In this document: piece by piece, positions 1-8,895 of the stretch
How positions within the stretch are numbered: the first letter of the stretch is position 1
How the letters are laid out: each line of letters starts with the position of its first letter
Assembly (NCBI GenBank): GCA_017416485.1
Contig: JAFQCH010000048.1
Span: 1 to 38,737, forward strand
Direction: 5' to 3'
From: Clostridia bacterium
Lineage (GTDB): Bacteria > Bacillota > Clostridia > Oscillospirales > Acutalibacteraceae
Length of the DNA: 38,737 nucleotides
Program-made: the position numbers and the translations under genes
Notes under the pieces: model-generated
Databases searched by the model: none
What the model saw: the letters and a program-made list of their open reading frames with translations, nothing else
Told to the model about the DNA's origin: nothing

Positions 1-283
1 AGCCCGATAAACCGTAAATGCAAAATGCAAGAATGCAAAATGCAAAATTAAAGGGTCGCTTCGCTCCGATTATAGAGCATACAGAAATTTGAAAAAAGAC
101 AAAAATAGTAATTATTTAAACACTTGCTAATTATTTTATATAATATTGATTGTAAAGAATCGGTGTAAACTAAAATTTGAAACTGAAAAATTATGAATTA
201 CATCTTCTATAATGGCAATGCCATTCCGATAATTTTGCATTTTGCATTTTTCATTTTGCATTCAGGGCAACAGCCCGATAAAC
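1..283 (-). repeat. Intergenic inverted-repeat element, copy 1 (left end cut by window)
   Basis: A non-coding AT-rich element of about 280 bases that recurs at 11907 and 38536, here in the opposite orientation to those two. Outer arms are tandem TGCAAAA heptamers (19-50) and their inverse TTTTGCA (about 231-262), so the ends can pair. Inside each arm lies a small hairpin: GGGTCGCTTCGCTCC at 53-67, whose other strand contains GCGAAGC, and AATGGC-AAT-GCCATT at 211-225. Each hairpin abuts a TATAAT facing outward (69-74 on the minus strand, 208-213 on the plus strand). A GGGC-AACA-GCCC hairpin (264-275) closes the right end, and the window begins inside what looks like the matching hairpin. No open reading frame or transposase is present. 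It resembles a MITE or REP-type element; the family is not recognised. Confidence 0.85.
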
Positions 284-298
284 TCCAATTTGTTTTAC

Positions 299-330
299 AA
301 AAAACCGTCTGACCTGACATCAGACGGTTT
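299..330 (-). terminator. Rho-independent terminator of the GH3 gene
   Basis: An 11-base-pair stem (302-312 with 320-330, core ACCGTCTGA) is followed on the minus strand by a run of six T. It lies just beyond the stop codon of the GH3 gene at 336. Confidence 0.85.
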
Positions 331-335
331 TGCTT

Positions 336-2756
336 TTATATCTTTTCCATGCAGAGCTTGATAACATGCTCTGCTGTTTTCTGCAGTTCACCGAGGGTAA
401 TGCCGTTTTCTTTGCCGTAGGTTTTAAGAAGTGTTCCGTCGGGCTTGCGCTTGCCGACTCGGTTACCGCCGGGCATGAGCACATCGACCCCCGCACGCAC
501 GCGGTAGGCATTGTCGCGCAGGTCGGGGAATTCGGGACTCTTTGACGAGCGCATCCACCAGTCGGTCATGACCATGCCGCCAAAGCCCCATTCTTTGCGC
601 AGAATGGTGTTGCACAGATCATAGTGATAATGTCCCCATACACCGTTGATCTTATTGTAAGAGGTCATAATGGTTTTCGGTTTTGCCTCTTTAATGCAGA
701 TTTCAAAGCCCTTGAGATAAATCTCACGCAGGGCTCTCTGTGACAGGCGGGAATCGTTATAATTGCGGTTGGTTTCCTGGTTATTGCATGCAAAATGCTT
801 CGGGCAAGCCGCAAAACCGTGGGTCTGCAAGCCCTTGACGACCGCCGCACCGATTTTACCTGTCAGCAGTGGGTCTTCAGAATAATATTCAAAGTTTCTG
901 CCGCAAAGCGGATTGCGGTGGATGTTCATACCGGGGCCGAGGAAAATGTCCGACCCTTTTGCCTGCATTTCTCTGCCCTCGACCTCAAAGACAGCGGTGC
1001 AAAGTGCCGTGTTCCATGTAGATGCAAGCAGAGTGCCGATGGGAAGCAAGGTGCTGACCGTATTCAGACGAATACCCGACGGGCCGTCGGTACAGGTAAG
1101 CGGTGCAATTCCCTTGTCTCGCAAGCTCGGCAGAACACCGCCGAGGACACCCGCGTTGCCGTTGGCACCCAAAGGACTGTTCATAATATAGTCACCGCGG
1201 CTGATGGCTTCGAGTTCATCCAATGTCAACTGTGCAATAAAATCGGAAAGTTCCGCTTCGCCGTTTTTGACATCGGCAAGTTTTATTCCCTTGTCCCCTG
1301 TCAGCGAAACCGCATGGGGAATATTATCAAGAATGCGCTGTTTCAAATCATTTCGTGCATAGGGCACAGGCTGATTTTTAGGGTTAATCACACCGTCTTC
1401 TTCCACGGCAACCGTGCGCAGGAAAGAATACTGCGGTGCGGCGGCTTCTTCGCACTGTTCAAGGACAAGCGTTTCGTCTATGGTCAGGGTGTAAATGGAC
1501 GAAGCAGATTTTACATCACTGCCTGCAAAGAAGACATATTCCCCATCTTCAAGCACCCAGGCATTCTTATTGCCCGTTGCGCCCGAATCATCAAAGCTTG
1601 CAAGTGCATAAAACGGAACATTGATTCTGAGTTTGCAATCGGAATCGGGGTTGAGCAATTCGGTCTTTGCAAAGCCGCAAAGACTGCGTTTTGCTTTGCC
1701 CAAAGTGCCCTGCGGTGCCTGCACATAAATCTGCACCACTTCTTTGCCCGCGAACTGCGAACCCGTGTTTTTGACCGTGCAGGTGAAATCGAGCTCGGTT
1801 TTCTTTTTCTTCACGGCAAAGTCGGACATTTCGAAGGAAGTATAACTCAAGCCGAAGCCGAAGGGATAGACAGCCTTTTCGGGAGCAAAGGTTTCGAACC
1901 AACGGTAGCCCGCAAAAATGTCTTCCGTATAGTGGTTGAATTCCTTTTTGCCGAAGTTTTTGGTGCTGGGGTAATCTTCCAGTTTTGCGGCAGTATCGGG
2001 CAGTTTGCCGCTTGGTGTCACCTTGCCGCAAAGAATATCTGCAACCGCGTTGCCGCTTTCCATACCGCCCTGCCAGACGCACAGCACGGCAAGATTGTTG
2101 CCATACCCTCGAGTTGTCCAGCGCAGGTCGATCATACTGCCGATGTTGAGAAGCACCACCGTTTTTTTGAAAGCATCGGTGACATACTGCAACATGGTTT
2201 TTTCGGCATCGGTAATATACCACGAGCCTTCTTCGGCGGTGTTTTCACGGTCTTCACCTGACGACCTGCCGATAACCACCACAGCCGCATCGCTGTTTTT
2301 TGCGGCATTTTCAACAAGGTCACGGGTCAAGGGCATTTCGGGGTGAAAACGCGGCCAATGCCCCCAGAATCCTTCTTCGGGGGGATGCTTTGCAATCCAG
2401 TTGGCATACACATTGGCAAGTTCTTCGTTATAAGACAGGGTTTCGCAGTTTTCGATTCCCTGCAAAAGATCGACTGTATAAGGCGGGTTAACGTCGCCGC
2501 CCGAGCCGTAGCCGACAAAGAACCAGTCTTTCTGGCATCTGCCGAACACGGAGATTTTTTCGTTGTTCACAAAGGGCAACACATTGTCGTTACGCAGAAG
2601 CACGGCGCCCTCTGCGGCAAGCTGCCTTGTGAGAACAGGCATATTTTCAAACGGAGTGCGGTCAACATCTGCCTGTGTGGAAGTCTGCGAAAGACCGCCG
2701 CCCACCGCATCGACAAACTTTGCCGCTTTATTGATGATTTTTCCGAGAACGGACAT
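336..2756 (-). CDS. GH3 beta-glycosidase with swapped domain order
   Basis: An 806-residue glycoside hydrolase family 3 enzyme, probably a cytoplasmic beta-glucosidase or related glycosidase, since no signal peptide is seen. The domains run in reverse of classical GH3: first the alpha/beta sandwich (about 35-255, with GRSSGEDRE holding the likely acid/base Glu168), then a fibronectin-III-like domain (about 320-425), then the TIM barrel (about 505-806, with KH near 653 and MVMTDW giving the nucleophile Asp732). This order is known from Ruminococcus albus and Butyrivibrio beta-glucosidases. The start was moved six codons in from the first ATG at 2774, because AAAGGGG lies eight bases before the ATG at 2756 and the first ATG is too near the predicted transcription start. 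It is divergent from the radical SAM gene. Substrate is not predictable. Confidence 0.93.
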   Translation of the reverse strand: MSVLGKIINKAAKFVDAVGGGLSQTSTQADVDRTPFENMPVLTRQLAAEGAVLLRNDNVLPFVNNEKISVFGRCQKDWFFVGYGSGGDVNPPYTVDLLQGIENCETLSYNEELANVYANWIAKHPPEEGFWGHWPRFHPEMPLTRDLVENAAKNSDAAVVVIGRSSGEDRENTAEEGSWYITDAEKTMLQYVTDAFKKTVVLLNIGSMIDLRWTTRGYGNNLAVLCVWQGGMESGNAVADILCGKVTPSGKLPDTAAKLEDYPSTKNFGKKEFNHYTEDIFAGYRWFETFAPEKAVYPFGFGLSYTSFEMSDFAVKKKKTELDFTCTVKNTGSQFAGKEVVQIYVQAPQGTLGKAKRSLCGFAKTELLNPDSDCKLRINVPFYALASFDDSGATGNKNAWVLEDGEYVFFAGSDVKSASSIYTLTIDETLVLEQCEEAAAPQYSFLRTVAVEEDGVINPKNQPVPYARNDLKQRILDNIPHAVSLTGDKGIKLADVKNGEAELSDFIAQLTLDELEAISRGDYIMNSPLGANGNAGVLGGVLPSLRDKGIAPLTCTDGPSGIRLNTVSTLLPIGTLLASTWNTALCTAVFEVEGREMQAKGSDIFLGPGMNIHRNPLCGRNFEYYSEDPLLTGKIGAAVVKGLQTHGFAACPKHFACNNQETNRNYNDSRLSQRALREIYLKGFEICIKEAKPKTIMTSYNKINGVWGHYHYDLCNTILRKEWGFGGMVMTDWWMRSSKSPEFPDLRDNAYRVRAGVDVLMPGGNRVGKRKPDGTLLKTYGKENGITLGELQKTAEHVIKLCMEKI

Positions 2757-2784
2757 ACATTCATCCCCTTTCATAGATGTTTAT

Positions 2785-2813
2785 AGCATATCACAAATAA
2801 AATTTTTTTTCAA
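2785..2813 (-). promoter_or_regulatory. Sigma-A promoter of the GH3 gene
   Basis: On the minus strand, TTGAAA (2808-2813) is separated by 17 bases from TATGCT (2785-2790). It points toward the GH3 start at 2756. Confidence 0.7.
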
Positions 2814-2830
2814 GAATAAAACAACGGCCG

Positions 2831-2860
2831 TTTGCATTTGGGAGTTTTCTGTGATATAAT
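2831..2860 (+). promoter_or_regulatory. Sigma-A promoter of the radical SAM gene
   Basis: TTTGCA (2831-2836), an 18-base spacer and a consensus TATAAT (2855-2860), followed by the ribosome site AGGGAGG before the ATG at 2887. Confidence 0.7.
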
Positions 2861-2886
2861 CACCGTAAAAAAGGGAGGAAAGAAAA

Positions 2887-4575
2887 ATGAATGCTGTTTT
2901 TTGCGTTTTGAATTCAAAATATATCCATTCTTCCCTTGCACCCTGGTGCCTTTTTTCCGCCTGCAAACAAAAATGCGACAAGGAAATTGATCTTGGTGTG
3001 GTGGAAGGCACCATCAACGAGCCGCTTGAAAACATACAAAAACGCATTGCCGACAAACAGCCCGATGTTGTGCTGTTTTCGTGCTATATCTGGAATATCA
3101 CTGCAACACTTGCACTTTGCAAAAACTTGAAAAATGAGTTTAAAAATTTAAAAATCGTGCTCGGCGGGCCCGAAGTGTCTTACAATGTAAAACAGATTTC
3201 AAAGGACAATGCTTATGTTGATTTTGTGTCTTCGGGTGAGGGGGAAGTCAGTATTCCGCAATTGCTCAACTGCATCAAAAACGACAATACACCCGACATG
3301 GCAGGGGTTTCTTACCGCACGGAAAACGGTTTTGTGATTGATGAAAGATCCCCCGAAACGGATGAAAGTATTTCTCCTTTTTGTGAAGAATATATGCGGC
3401 AATTAAACGGCAGAATTGCTTACATGGAAAGCAGCCGCGGCTGTCCGTTCCGTTGTGCATTCTGTTTGTCGGGCAGATTGGGCAAGGTACGATACATAAA
3501 CCTTGACAGGGTAAAAAGTGAAATGCTGCTTCTTGCAAACAGCGGCACGAAAACAGTAAAATTTGTGGACCGCACATTCAATTGCAACAAGCAAAGAGCC
3601 GCCGAAATACTCACATTCATCCTCGAAAACCACGCTAAAAACATTCCCGAAGACGTGTGTTTTCACTTTGAAATTGCGGCAGATCTGTTGGATGATAATC
3701 TGTTTGAAATCATCAAAAAACTGCCCGTCGGATGCGTGCAGTTTGAAGTCGGGATTCAGTCTTTTAATGAAAATACACTGTCTGCGATTCACCGCAAAAC
3801 CGACCTTGTAAAGGTGGAAAGCAATGTTAAAAAACTGTTATCTTTCGGTAACTGTCATGTGCACACAGACCTGATTGCAGGACTTCCCGAAGAAGATTAC
3901 AGCAGTTTTGTTGACGGCTTCAACCGTGCGTATGCAATGCACCCGAATATGTTGCAGTTAGGGTTTCTGAAAGTTCTGCACGGCTCGGACATGGCAGAGA
4001 ATGACGAATTATACCCCTGTAATCACTGTAGTGAACCGCCGTATGAGGTCATCGACACCCCGTTTATTTCGCAAGAAGAATTGCAAAACCTGCACATTGC
4101 CGAAAACGAACTGGAACGGCTTTATAACTCCGGCAGATTCAGAAGAACACTTAACTATGTGCTGTCTGCAAGCGGAAAAACACCGTTTGACCTGTTTTTC
4201 AATTTCGGTTTGCATATTCAAAACAGCAACTTGCAAAACGGCTGTTCGCTTGACGAATATACGAATACTGCGTTCTCTTATTTTGCAGGTCTTGACGGGG
4301 TTGACAGAATAAAACTTCGCGATTGCCTTGTCTGCGACCGCATGGCGACCAACAATTCGGGACGAATGCCTGATTCCTTAAAAATCGCCGATGCGAGTTT
4401 AAAAAAGGTGAAAAAAGCCTTGCTGTTGTTCGATCCGCCCGAAAAAGGCACCAACCGCTGTGTCAATATTCTGTACAGCACCAATGAAGCCGTTTACTGT
4501 GATTATAAAATGAAGCACAAGGTCAGCGGTGAATATGAACTGAAAAAGGAAAACTTAAAAGGATTGTACCTCTGA
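2887..4575 (+). CDS. B12-binding-domain radical SAM protein (DUF4080 type)
   Basis: A 562-residue radical SAM enzyme. The N-terminal part (about 1-130) has the Rossmann-like pattern of a cobalamin-binding domain, including VLGGPEVSYN near 91-100. The radical SAM core follows, with the iron-sulfur cluster motif C186-x3-C190-x2-C193 in SRGCPFRCAFC. The long C-terminal part (about 370-562) matches what I recall of the DUF4080 extension. Members of this group are uncharacterised, and many B12-dependent radical SAM enzymes are methylases or ring-rearranging enzymes, so no reaction is assigned. AGGGAGG sits nine bases before the ATG. The gene stands alone between its own promoter and a shared terminator. 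Its stop codon lies inside the terminator hairpin. Confidence 0.9.
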   Translation: MNAVFCVLNSKYIHSSLAPWCLFSACKQKCDKEIDLGVVEGTINEPLENIQKRIADKQPDVVLFSCYIWNITATLALCKNLKNEFKNLKIVLGGPEVSYNVKQISKDNAYVDFVSSGEGEVSIPQLLNCIKNDNTPDMAGVSYRTENGFVIDERSPETDESISPFCEEYMRQLNGRIAYMESSRGCPFRCAFCLSGRLGKVRYINLDRVKSEMLLLANSGTKTVKFVDRTFNCNKQRAAEILTFILENHAKNIPEDVCFHFEIAADLLDDNLFEIIKKLPVGCVQFEVGIQSFNENTLSAIHRKTDLVKVESNVKKLLSFGNCHVHTDLIAGLPEEDYSSFVDGFNRAYAMHPNMLQLGFLKVLHGSDMAENDELYPCNHCSEPPYEVIDTPFISQEELQNLHIAENELERLYNSGRFRRTLNYVLSASGKTPFDLFFNFGLHIQNSNLQNGCSLDEYTNTAFSYFAGLDGVDRIKLRDCLVCDRMATNNSGRMPDSLKIADASLKKVKKALLLFDPPEKGTNRCVNILYSTNEAVYCDYKMKHKVSGEYELKKENLKGLYL

Positions 4576-4599
4576 AAATGAAGTACAATCCTCTTTTTT
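4560..4599. terminator. Bidirectional terminator between convergent genes
   Basis: A ten-base-pair stem AGGATTGTAC (4560-4569 with 4583-4592) is followed on the plus strand by CTTTTTT and on the minus strand by TTTTAAG. It serves the radical SAM gene and the convergent Nudix gene; both stop codons lie in or beside it. Confidence 0.85.
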
Positions 4600-5140
4600 A
4601 TCCCTGCAAATACAGATATGCTTTCAGCAAAGCCGTCTGCGTTTTTCCGTCCTTGATTTCACCCGCCATGATCTGCCCGATAAGCGTTGCAAGCGGTACG
4701 GTCTGCACATCGACAAATTCATCGTCATCCAGGTGCTGTTCGCCGCGTTTGAGTCCCTTTGCAAGATACATGTGAATGGTTTCGTCGGAATACGCACAGG
4801 TCGGATAATATTCACCAAGGTAAATCATTTCTTCTGCTTCATAACCCGTTTCTTCTTTCAGTTCGCGCAATGCCGCTTTCAGGTGCGGTTCTTGCTTTGA
4901 ATCGAGCTTGCCTGCGGGGATTTCCGTGAGCACCGCCTCGAACGGATAGCGGAACTGTTTTTCAATAATCACATTGCCGTTTTCATCCACAGGAACAACA
5001 CAGGCCGCGCCGACGTGTTTGATATATTCACGGGTAGATGTGTGTCCGTTCGGAAGTTCGACTTTATCCACATACAAATCCAGTATTTTTCCTTTATAAA
5101 CCAATTCACTCGTCAATTGTTTTTCAAAAAGTTCACTCAT
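4598..5140 (-). CDS. Nudix hydrolase, ADP-ribose pyrophosphatase type
   Basis: A 180-residue Nudix protein that probably splits ADP-ribose to AMP and ribose 5-phosphate. The Nudix box spans about 77-100: Gly77, Glu84, then RELKEETGY at 92-100. One residue more than usual lies between the leading Gly and the first Glu (six instead of five). The upstream PAGKL pattern and the length of about 180 match the ADP-ribose pyrophosphatase group. The start at 5140 (MSELFEK) is preferred over an upstream in-frame TTG, because AAGGAG lies eight bases before it. It converges on the radical SAM gene, with which it shares a terminator, and diverges from the sugar operon beginning at 5299. The upstream 5141-5298 stretch shows no convincing promoter in either direction. 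Confidence 0.9.
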   Translation of the reverse strand: MSELFEKQLTSELVYKGKILDLYVDKVELPNGHTSTREYIKHVGAACVVPVDENGNVIIEKQFRYPFEAVLTEIPAGKLDSKQEPHLKAALRELKEETGYEAEEMIYLGEYYPTCAYSDETIHMYLAKGLKRGEQHLDDDEFVDVQTVPLATLIGQIMAGEIKDGKTQTALLKAYLYLQG

Positions 5141-5298
5141 AAGTTCTGCTCCTTTTTCACTGCCGGCGGTTGACAAATGCAGACCGCTGTTTTATAATTT
5201 AATATACTAAAAAAACAGAAACAAAACAACTGTATATTTCATATTTGTGCATTTTCAACAAACAAATACGTTGTTTTTTGTAAGGAGGAGTGAGCAGC

Positions 5299-6087
5299 TT
5301 GAAAGTAGCAATTATTACGGGCGGCAGCAGCGGCATCGGTCTTGCCTGCTGTGAAAAATTTTTGAAAAACGGCTATAAAGTGTATGAATTCAGCCGCAAA
5401 AACGGCAGTGACAATAAAAGTATCATTCATATTCAGGCAGATGTGACGGATGAACAGAGTGTTGAACATGCCGTGCGCACCGTGTTTGAAAACGAAAACA
5501 GAATCGACATTCTTGTTAACAATGCAGGATTCGGCATTGCAGGAAGCATTGAAGACACAGCTCTCAACGATGCAAAAAAACAGTTTGATGTCAACTTTTT
5601 CGGCGCCGTGCTGTGCGCACAGAAAGTTCTTCCTTATATGCGAAAACAAGGATTCGGCAGAATCGTCAATATCAGCAGTATGGCGGCACCTCTTGCCATT
5701 CCGTTTCAGGCGTTTTACTCGGCAAGCAAGGCGGCAATCAACTCGTTCACGCTGTCGCTTTCCAATGAAGTAAAGCCCTTCGGCATTACCGTTTGTGCCG
5801 TGATGCCGGGCGATGTAAAAACAGGATTCACCGCCGCAAGAGAAAAAACCGACACCGAATCTGCTTATAAGGATGTGCTTGCCCGCAGTTTGTCCGTGAT
5901 GGAACATGACGAGCAAAACGGCATGCCGCCTGAAGCCATTGCCGATGCAGTATTCAAGGCCGCCACCGCGAAGAATCCGAAGCCGCTGTCCACCAAAGGC
6001 ACACAGTATCATCTGTTTGCAGGTCTTTCAAAAGTGTTACCGACAAGCCTTGTCAACCGCATTGTCGGTATGATATATGCAAAATAA
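5299..6087 (+). CDS. Short-chain dehydrogenase/reductase
   Basis: A 262-residue classical SDR with an N-terminal Rossmann fold. The nucleotide motif TGGSSGIG is at 7-14, NNAG at 74-77, and the catalytic Ser (NISS, near 127), Tyr140 and Lys144 (YSASK) are all present. Activity as an NAD(P)-dependent alcohol, sugar or lipid oxidoreductase is expected; the substrate is unknown. The start is taken as TTG at 5299, ten bases after AAGGAGG. The in-frame GTG at 5290 touches the ribosome site and is unlikely. It is followed after 15 bases by the DUF4965 gene and probably heads the five-gene operon, which suggests oxidation of a sugar alcohol or keto-sugar reduction, though this is inference. Confidence 0.9.
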   Translation: MKVAIITGGSSGIGLACCEKFLKNGYKVYEFSRKNGSDNKSIIHIQADVTDEQSVEHAVRTVFENENRIDILVNNAGFGIAGSIEDTALNDAKKQFDVNFFGAVLCAQKVLPYMRKQGFGRIVNISSMAAPLAIPFQAFYSASKAAINSFTLSLSNEVKPFGITVCAVMPGDVKTGFTAAREKTDTESAYKDVLARSLSVMEHDEQNGMPPEAIADAVFKAATAKNPKPLSTKGTQYHLFAGLSKVLPTSLVNRIVGMIYAK

Positions 6088-6102
6088 CGGGAGGAAGAAA
6101 AC

Positions 6103-8046
6103 ATGATTTTAAGAGCACCGAGTTATCCGCTGATTACCGTAGACCCTTATTTTTCCATCTGGAGTCCTGCCGACCAACTGACCGATGCCGTCACCGTGCA
6201 CTGGACAGGCAAGCCCAACACCATTGTGGGTACGGCAGACATCGACGGTACCGTTTACCGTTTTCTCGGCAAGGAAAGTAACGAAGACAACTCCCCTGCC
6301 ATGAAACAGATAAAAAAGGACTGCAATGCCCTTTCAACCACCTATGTTTTTGAAGAAGCCAACATCCGCCTGACCGCTGTGTTCACAAGCAGTCTGTTGC
6401 TGGATGATCTGAAAATTGCAAGCCGCCCCGTGAGCTACTTAAGAATCACCACCGAGCCGCTGGACGGCCAGGCACACTGCGTCAAGGTAAAAATTGCCGC
6501 AAGCGAGGAGCTGTGCCTGAATTACAGAGGCAGCGAAGATGTGGAAACGGAAACGATGACCTTTGACGGCATTTGTGCCGCAAAAATCGGCAGCACCACA
6601 CAGGATATTCTGTCCGTCTGCGGGGATGACCTGCGCATTGACTGGGGTTATTTTTACCTTTGCACGGATGCAGGCAATGTATACACCGAAAAAAGAAATG
6701 TTCCGTTTGACGAAAAAATGCCCCACGGTGACAGCACAGAAATGACCTTCGTTTGTGCAGAAGCCGTGTATTGCTCGGACAGCAAGGCAGAAGCATTATT
6801 TGCTTTCGCTTATGATGACATCAAATCCATTCTTTATTTTGAAGACAGACTTACTTCCCTGTGGAATGCAGACGGCACGAGCATTCAAACGGCGATCACA
6901 CAGGCATTTGCAGATTATGAAGATATTTTCGCCCGTTGCGAAGCATTTTCCGACAAATTGTTCCTTGATGCCGTGCGTGCCGGCGGTGAAAAATACGCAG
7001 AACTGCTTGAAATCGCCTACCGTCAGGCAATCGCCGCCCACAAAATCTGCGTTGACACAAACGGTGAAATTCTGTTTATTTCCAAGGAATGCTTCTCCAA
7101 CGGTTGTGCGGCAACGGTGGATGTCAGCTATCCGTCCATTCCGATGTTCCTGCTGTATAATCCCGAGCTGGTTCGCGGCATGATGCGTCCCGTGTTCCGC
7201 TATGCACGAAGCGAAGGCTGGATTTTCGATTTTGCACCGCACGATGTGGGCTGTTATCCGCATGTGACGGGGCAAGTTTACGGCCACAATGCAATCGACA
7301 AACAGATGCCCGTGGAAGAATGCGGCAATATGCTTGTGATGGCAACGGCTGTGACCCTTGCCGACGGCAATCTTGATTTCATCCGTAAAAACCTTGACCT
7401 TTTGGAAGCATGGGTGCGTTATCTTGAAGACAACGGCAGGGACCCTGCCAATCAGCTTTGCACCGACGACTTTGCAGGGCACCTTGCCCACAACTGCAAC
7501 CTTTCATTAAAAGCCATCATGGGCATTACGGGACTCGGCATTCTCTACGGTCTGTTGGGTGACGAGGCGAAGAAAGCTGAAAAAATGAATCTTGCAAAAG
7601 AACTTGCCGCCGATTGGGCAAAGCGCGCTTCCAACGGCGACGGCAGCTATCGACTTGCCTTTGACCGTCCCGACACATGGAGCATGAAATACAACATTGT
7701 ATGGGACAAACTTTGGGGCACAAACATTATGGACAAAGGTGTGATCGCTTCGGAATTTGCATCCTATGCCAAACATATCAATCCCTACGGCATGCCGCTT
7801 GACAACCGCGAAACCTACACCAAGAGCGACTGGCTTGTGTGGACGGCAACCCTTGCAAAGGAAAGATCAGATTTTGAAGCATTCATTGCACCCTTATGGG
7901 AGGCTTACAACCGCAGCCTTACCCGCGTGCCGCTGACCGACTGGTACTTCACCGTCACCGCAAACATGCGCGGTTTCCAACATCGCTCCGTGCAGGGCGG
8001 TCTGTTCATAAAATTACTTGAATATAAAGGATTGATGAAATTATGA
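6103..8046 (+). CDS. DUF4965 / glutaminase-A-like six-hairpin glycosidase-fold protein
   Basis: A 647-residue protein resembling the family annotated from fungal glutaminase GtaA and its bacterial relatives (DUF4965/DUF1793), with an N-terminal beta-sandwich and a C-terminal (alpha/alpha)6 barrel. The recognisable signatures lie in the second half: FAPHDVGCYPHV, MPVEECGNML and CTDDFAGHLAHNCNLSLK. Most bacterial members are secreted, but no signal peptide is visible here, so a cytoplasmic role is likely. The barrel is typical of inverting glycosidases; the glutaminase name may be misleading for this copy. Its stop overlaps the next start (ATGA at 8043), which implies translational coupling with the TIM-barrel isomerase and a sugar-related substrate. 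GGGAGG precedes the ATG. Confidence 0.82.
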   Translation: MILRAPSYPLITVDPYFSIWSPADQLTDAVTVHWTGKPNTIVGTADIDGTVYRFLGKESNEDNSPAMKQIKKDCNALSTTYVFEEANIRLTAVFTSSLLLDDLKIASRPVSYLRITTEPLDGQAHCVKVKIAASEELCLNYRGSEDVETETMTFDGICAAKIGSTTQDILSVCGDDLRIDWGYFYLCTDAGNVYTEKRNVPFDEKMPHGDSTEMTFVCAEAVYCSDSKAEALFAFAYDDIKSILYFEDRLTSLWNADGTSIQTAITQAFADYEDIFARCEAFSDKLFLDAVRAGGEKYAELLEIAYRQAIAAHKICVDTNGEILFISKECFSNGCAATVDVSYPSIPMFLLYNPELVRGMMRPVFRYARSEGWIFDFAPHDVGCYPHVTGQVYGHNAIDKQMPVEECGNMLVMATAVTLADGNLDFIRKNLDLLEAWVRYLEDNGRDPANQLCTDDFAGHLAHNCNLSLKAIMGITGLGILYGLLGDEAKKAEKMNLAKELAADWAKRASNGDGSYRLAFDRPDTWSMKYNIVWDKLWGTNIMDKGVIASEFASYAKHINPYGMPLDNRETYTKSDWLVWTATLAKERSDFEAFIAPLWEAYNRSLTRVPLTDWYFTVTANMRGFQHRSVQGGLFIKLLEYKGLMKL

Positions 8047-8894
8047 TTCGTCTTTGTGCATTTGCCGACGAAGCCGCCAAAGATTTTGACGGCCAGGTCA
8101 GGGCATTAAAAGAAAATAACATTTCGCTGCTTGAAATGCGCAAAATCGACGGCAACAATGCCGCATTCATGAGCCTTGAACAAGCAAAAGAATACAAAGA
8201 AAGACTTTCAGAGCACGGCATTTCTGTGTGGTCTTTGGGCTCTCCCATCTGCAAAATACGGCAAGGCTTTGACCGCACGGAATACGCAAAAAAAGTGGAG
8301 CACGCTTGCCTTGTTGCCAATGCCCTCGGTGCAAAAAATATGCGCGTATTCAGCTTTTATCCGAAATTTTTTAAATTCGACAAAAAACAAATCGTCGAAG
8401 ATCTGCGTTATTTCAACTCCATTGCAGAATCGCACGGCATCCGCTTTTGTTGCGAAAACGATACGGGACTTTTCAATGCAACGGCAGACCGCTGTGCGTG
8501 GCTTTTAGAGCAGCTCCCCGAACTCGGTTATATTTACGACCCTGCCAACTTCCGGGTAAGCAACCAGACCTTTGAACAGACAAAACAGTTTTTGCCGAAA
8601 GCGGATTATTTTCACCTGAAAGATGCCGTCGGCAAAAAAGTGGTGCCGGCAGGCTTCGGTGAAGGGCATATTGCAGATATCATAAACAGCATTGACCGCG
8701 ATGCCGTGTTCACAATTGAACCGCATCTGACATTTTTCAGAGGCAGCAAGCAATACAATTCCGTTTTTGCCGATCAGTTTGACTTGAAATCTGCAAGAGG
8801 CAGATTCGACTGTGCCGTAGCCGCCGCCAAAAAAGTGCTGACGGATTGCGGTTACACAGCGAACAACGACAGTTTCACCAAGGGAGGAGAATAA
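8043..8894 (+). CDS. Sugar phosphate isomerase/epimerase-family TIM-barrel protein
   Basis: A 283-residue protein of the xylose isomerase-like / AP endonuclease 2 TIM-barrel superfamily. Likely metal ligands sit at the expected strand ends: Glu138 (CCEND), Asp166 (IYDPANF), His191 (YFHLKD) and Glu226 (TIEPH). Family members isomerise or epimerise sugars (IolE, IolI, allulose 3-epimerase types), and some cleave 3-keto-glycosides such as the C-glycoside deglycosidase subunit DgpC. It starts within the previous stop (ATGA) and ends one base before the next start, so it is coupled to both the DUF4965 protein and the Gfo/Idh/MocA oxidoreductase. The pairing with an oxidoreductase suggests that a keto-sugar is an intermediate. 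The exact substrate cannot be read from the sequence. Confidence 0.88.
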   Translation: MIRLCAFADEAAKDFDGQVRALKENNISLLEMRKIDGNNAAFMSLEQAKEYKERLSEHGISVWSLGSPICKIRQGFDRTEYAKKVEHACLVANALGAKNMRVFSFYPKFFKFDKKQIVEDLRYFNSIAESHGIRFCCENDTGLFNATADRCAWLLEQLPELGYIYDPANFRVSNQTFEQTKQFLPKADYFHLKDAVGKKVVPAGFGEGHIADIINSIDRDAVFTIEPHLTFFRGSKQYNSVFADQFDLKSARGRFDCAVAAAKKVLTDCGYTANNDSFTKGGE

Positions 8895-8895
8895 A

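Noticed and set aside
19..50. TGCAAAA tandem units as a CRISPR-like array
   Set aside because: Units are seven bases with no spacers and sit in an inverted-repeat element.
795..2261. Long open frame on the plus strand, opposite the GH3 gene
   Set aside because: It mirrors the coding frame of a clear GH3 protein, has Cys-, His- and Phe-rich low-quality sequence, no ribosome site and no recognisable domain.
5262..5282. Possible attenuator AAACAA-ATACG-TTGTTT before the SDR gene
   Set aside because: The stem is six base pairs, mostly A-T, and too weak; the T-run runs into the ribosome site. Chance in AT-rich DNA is likelier.
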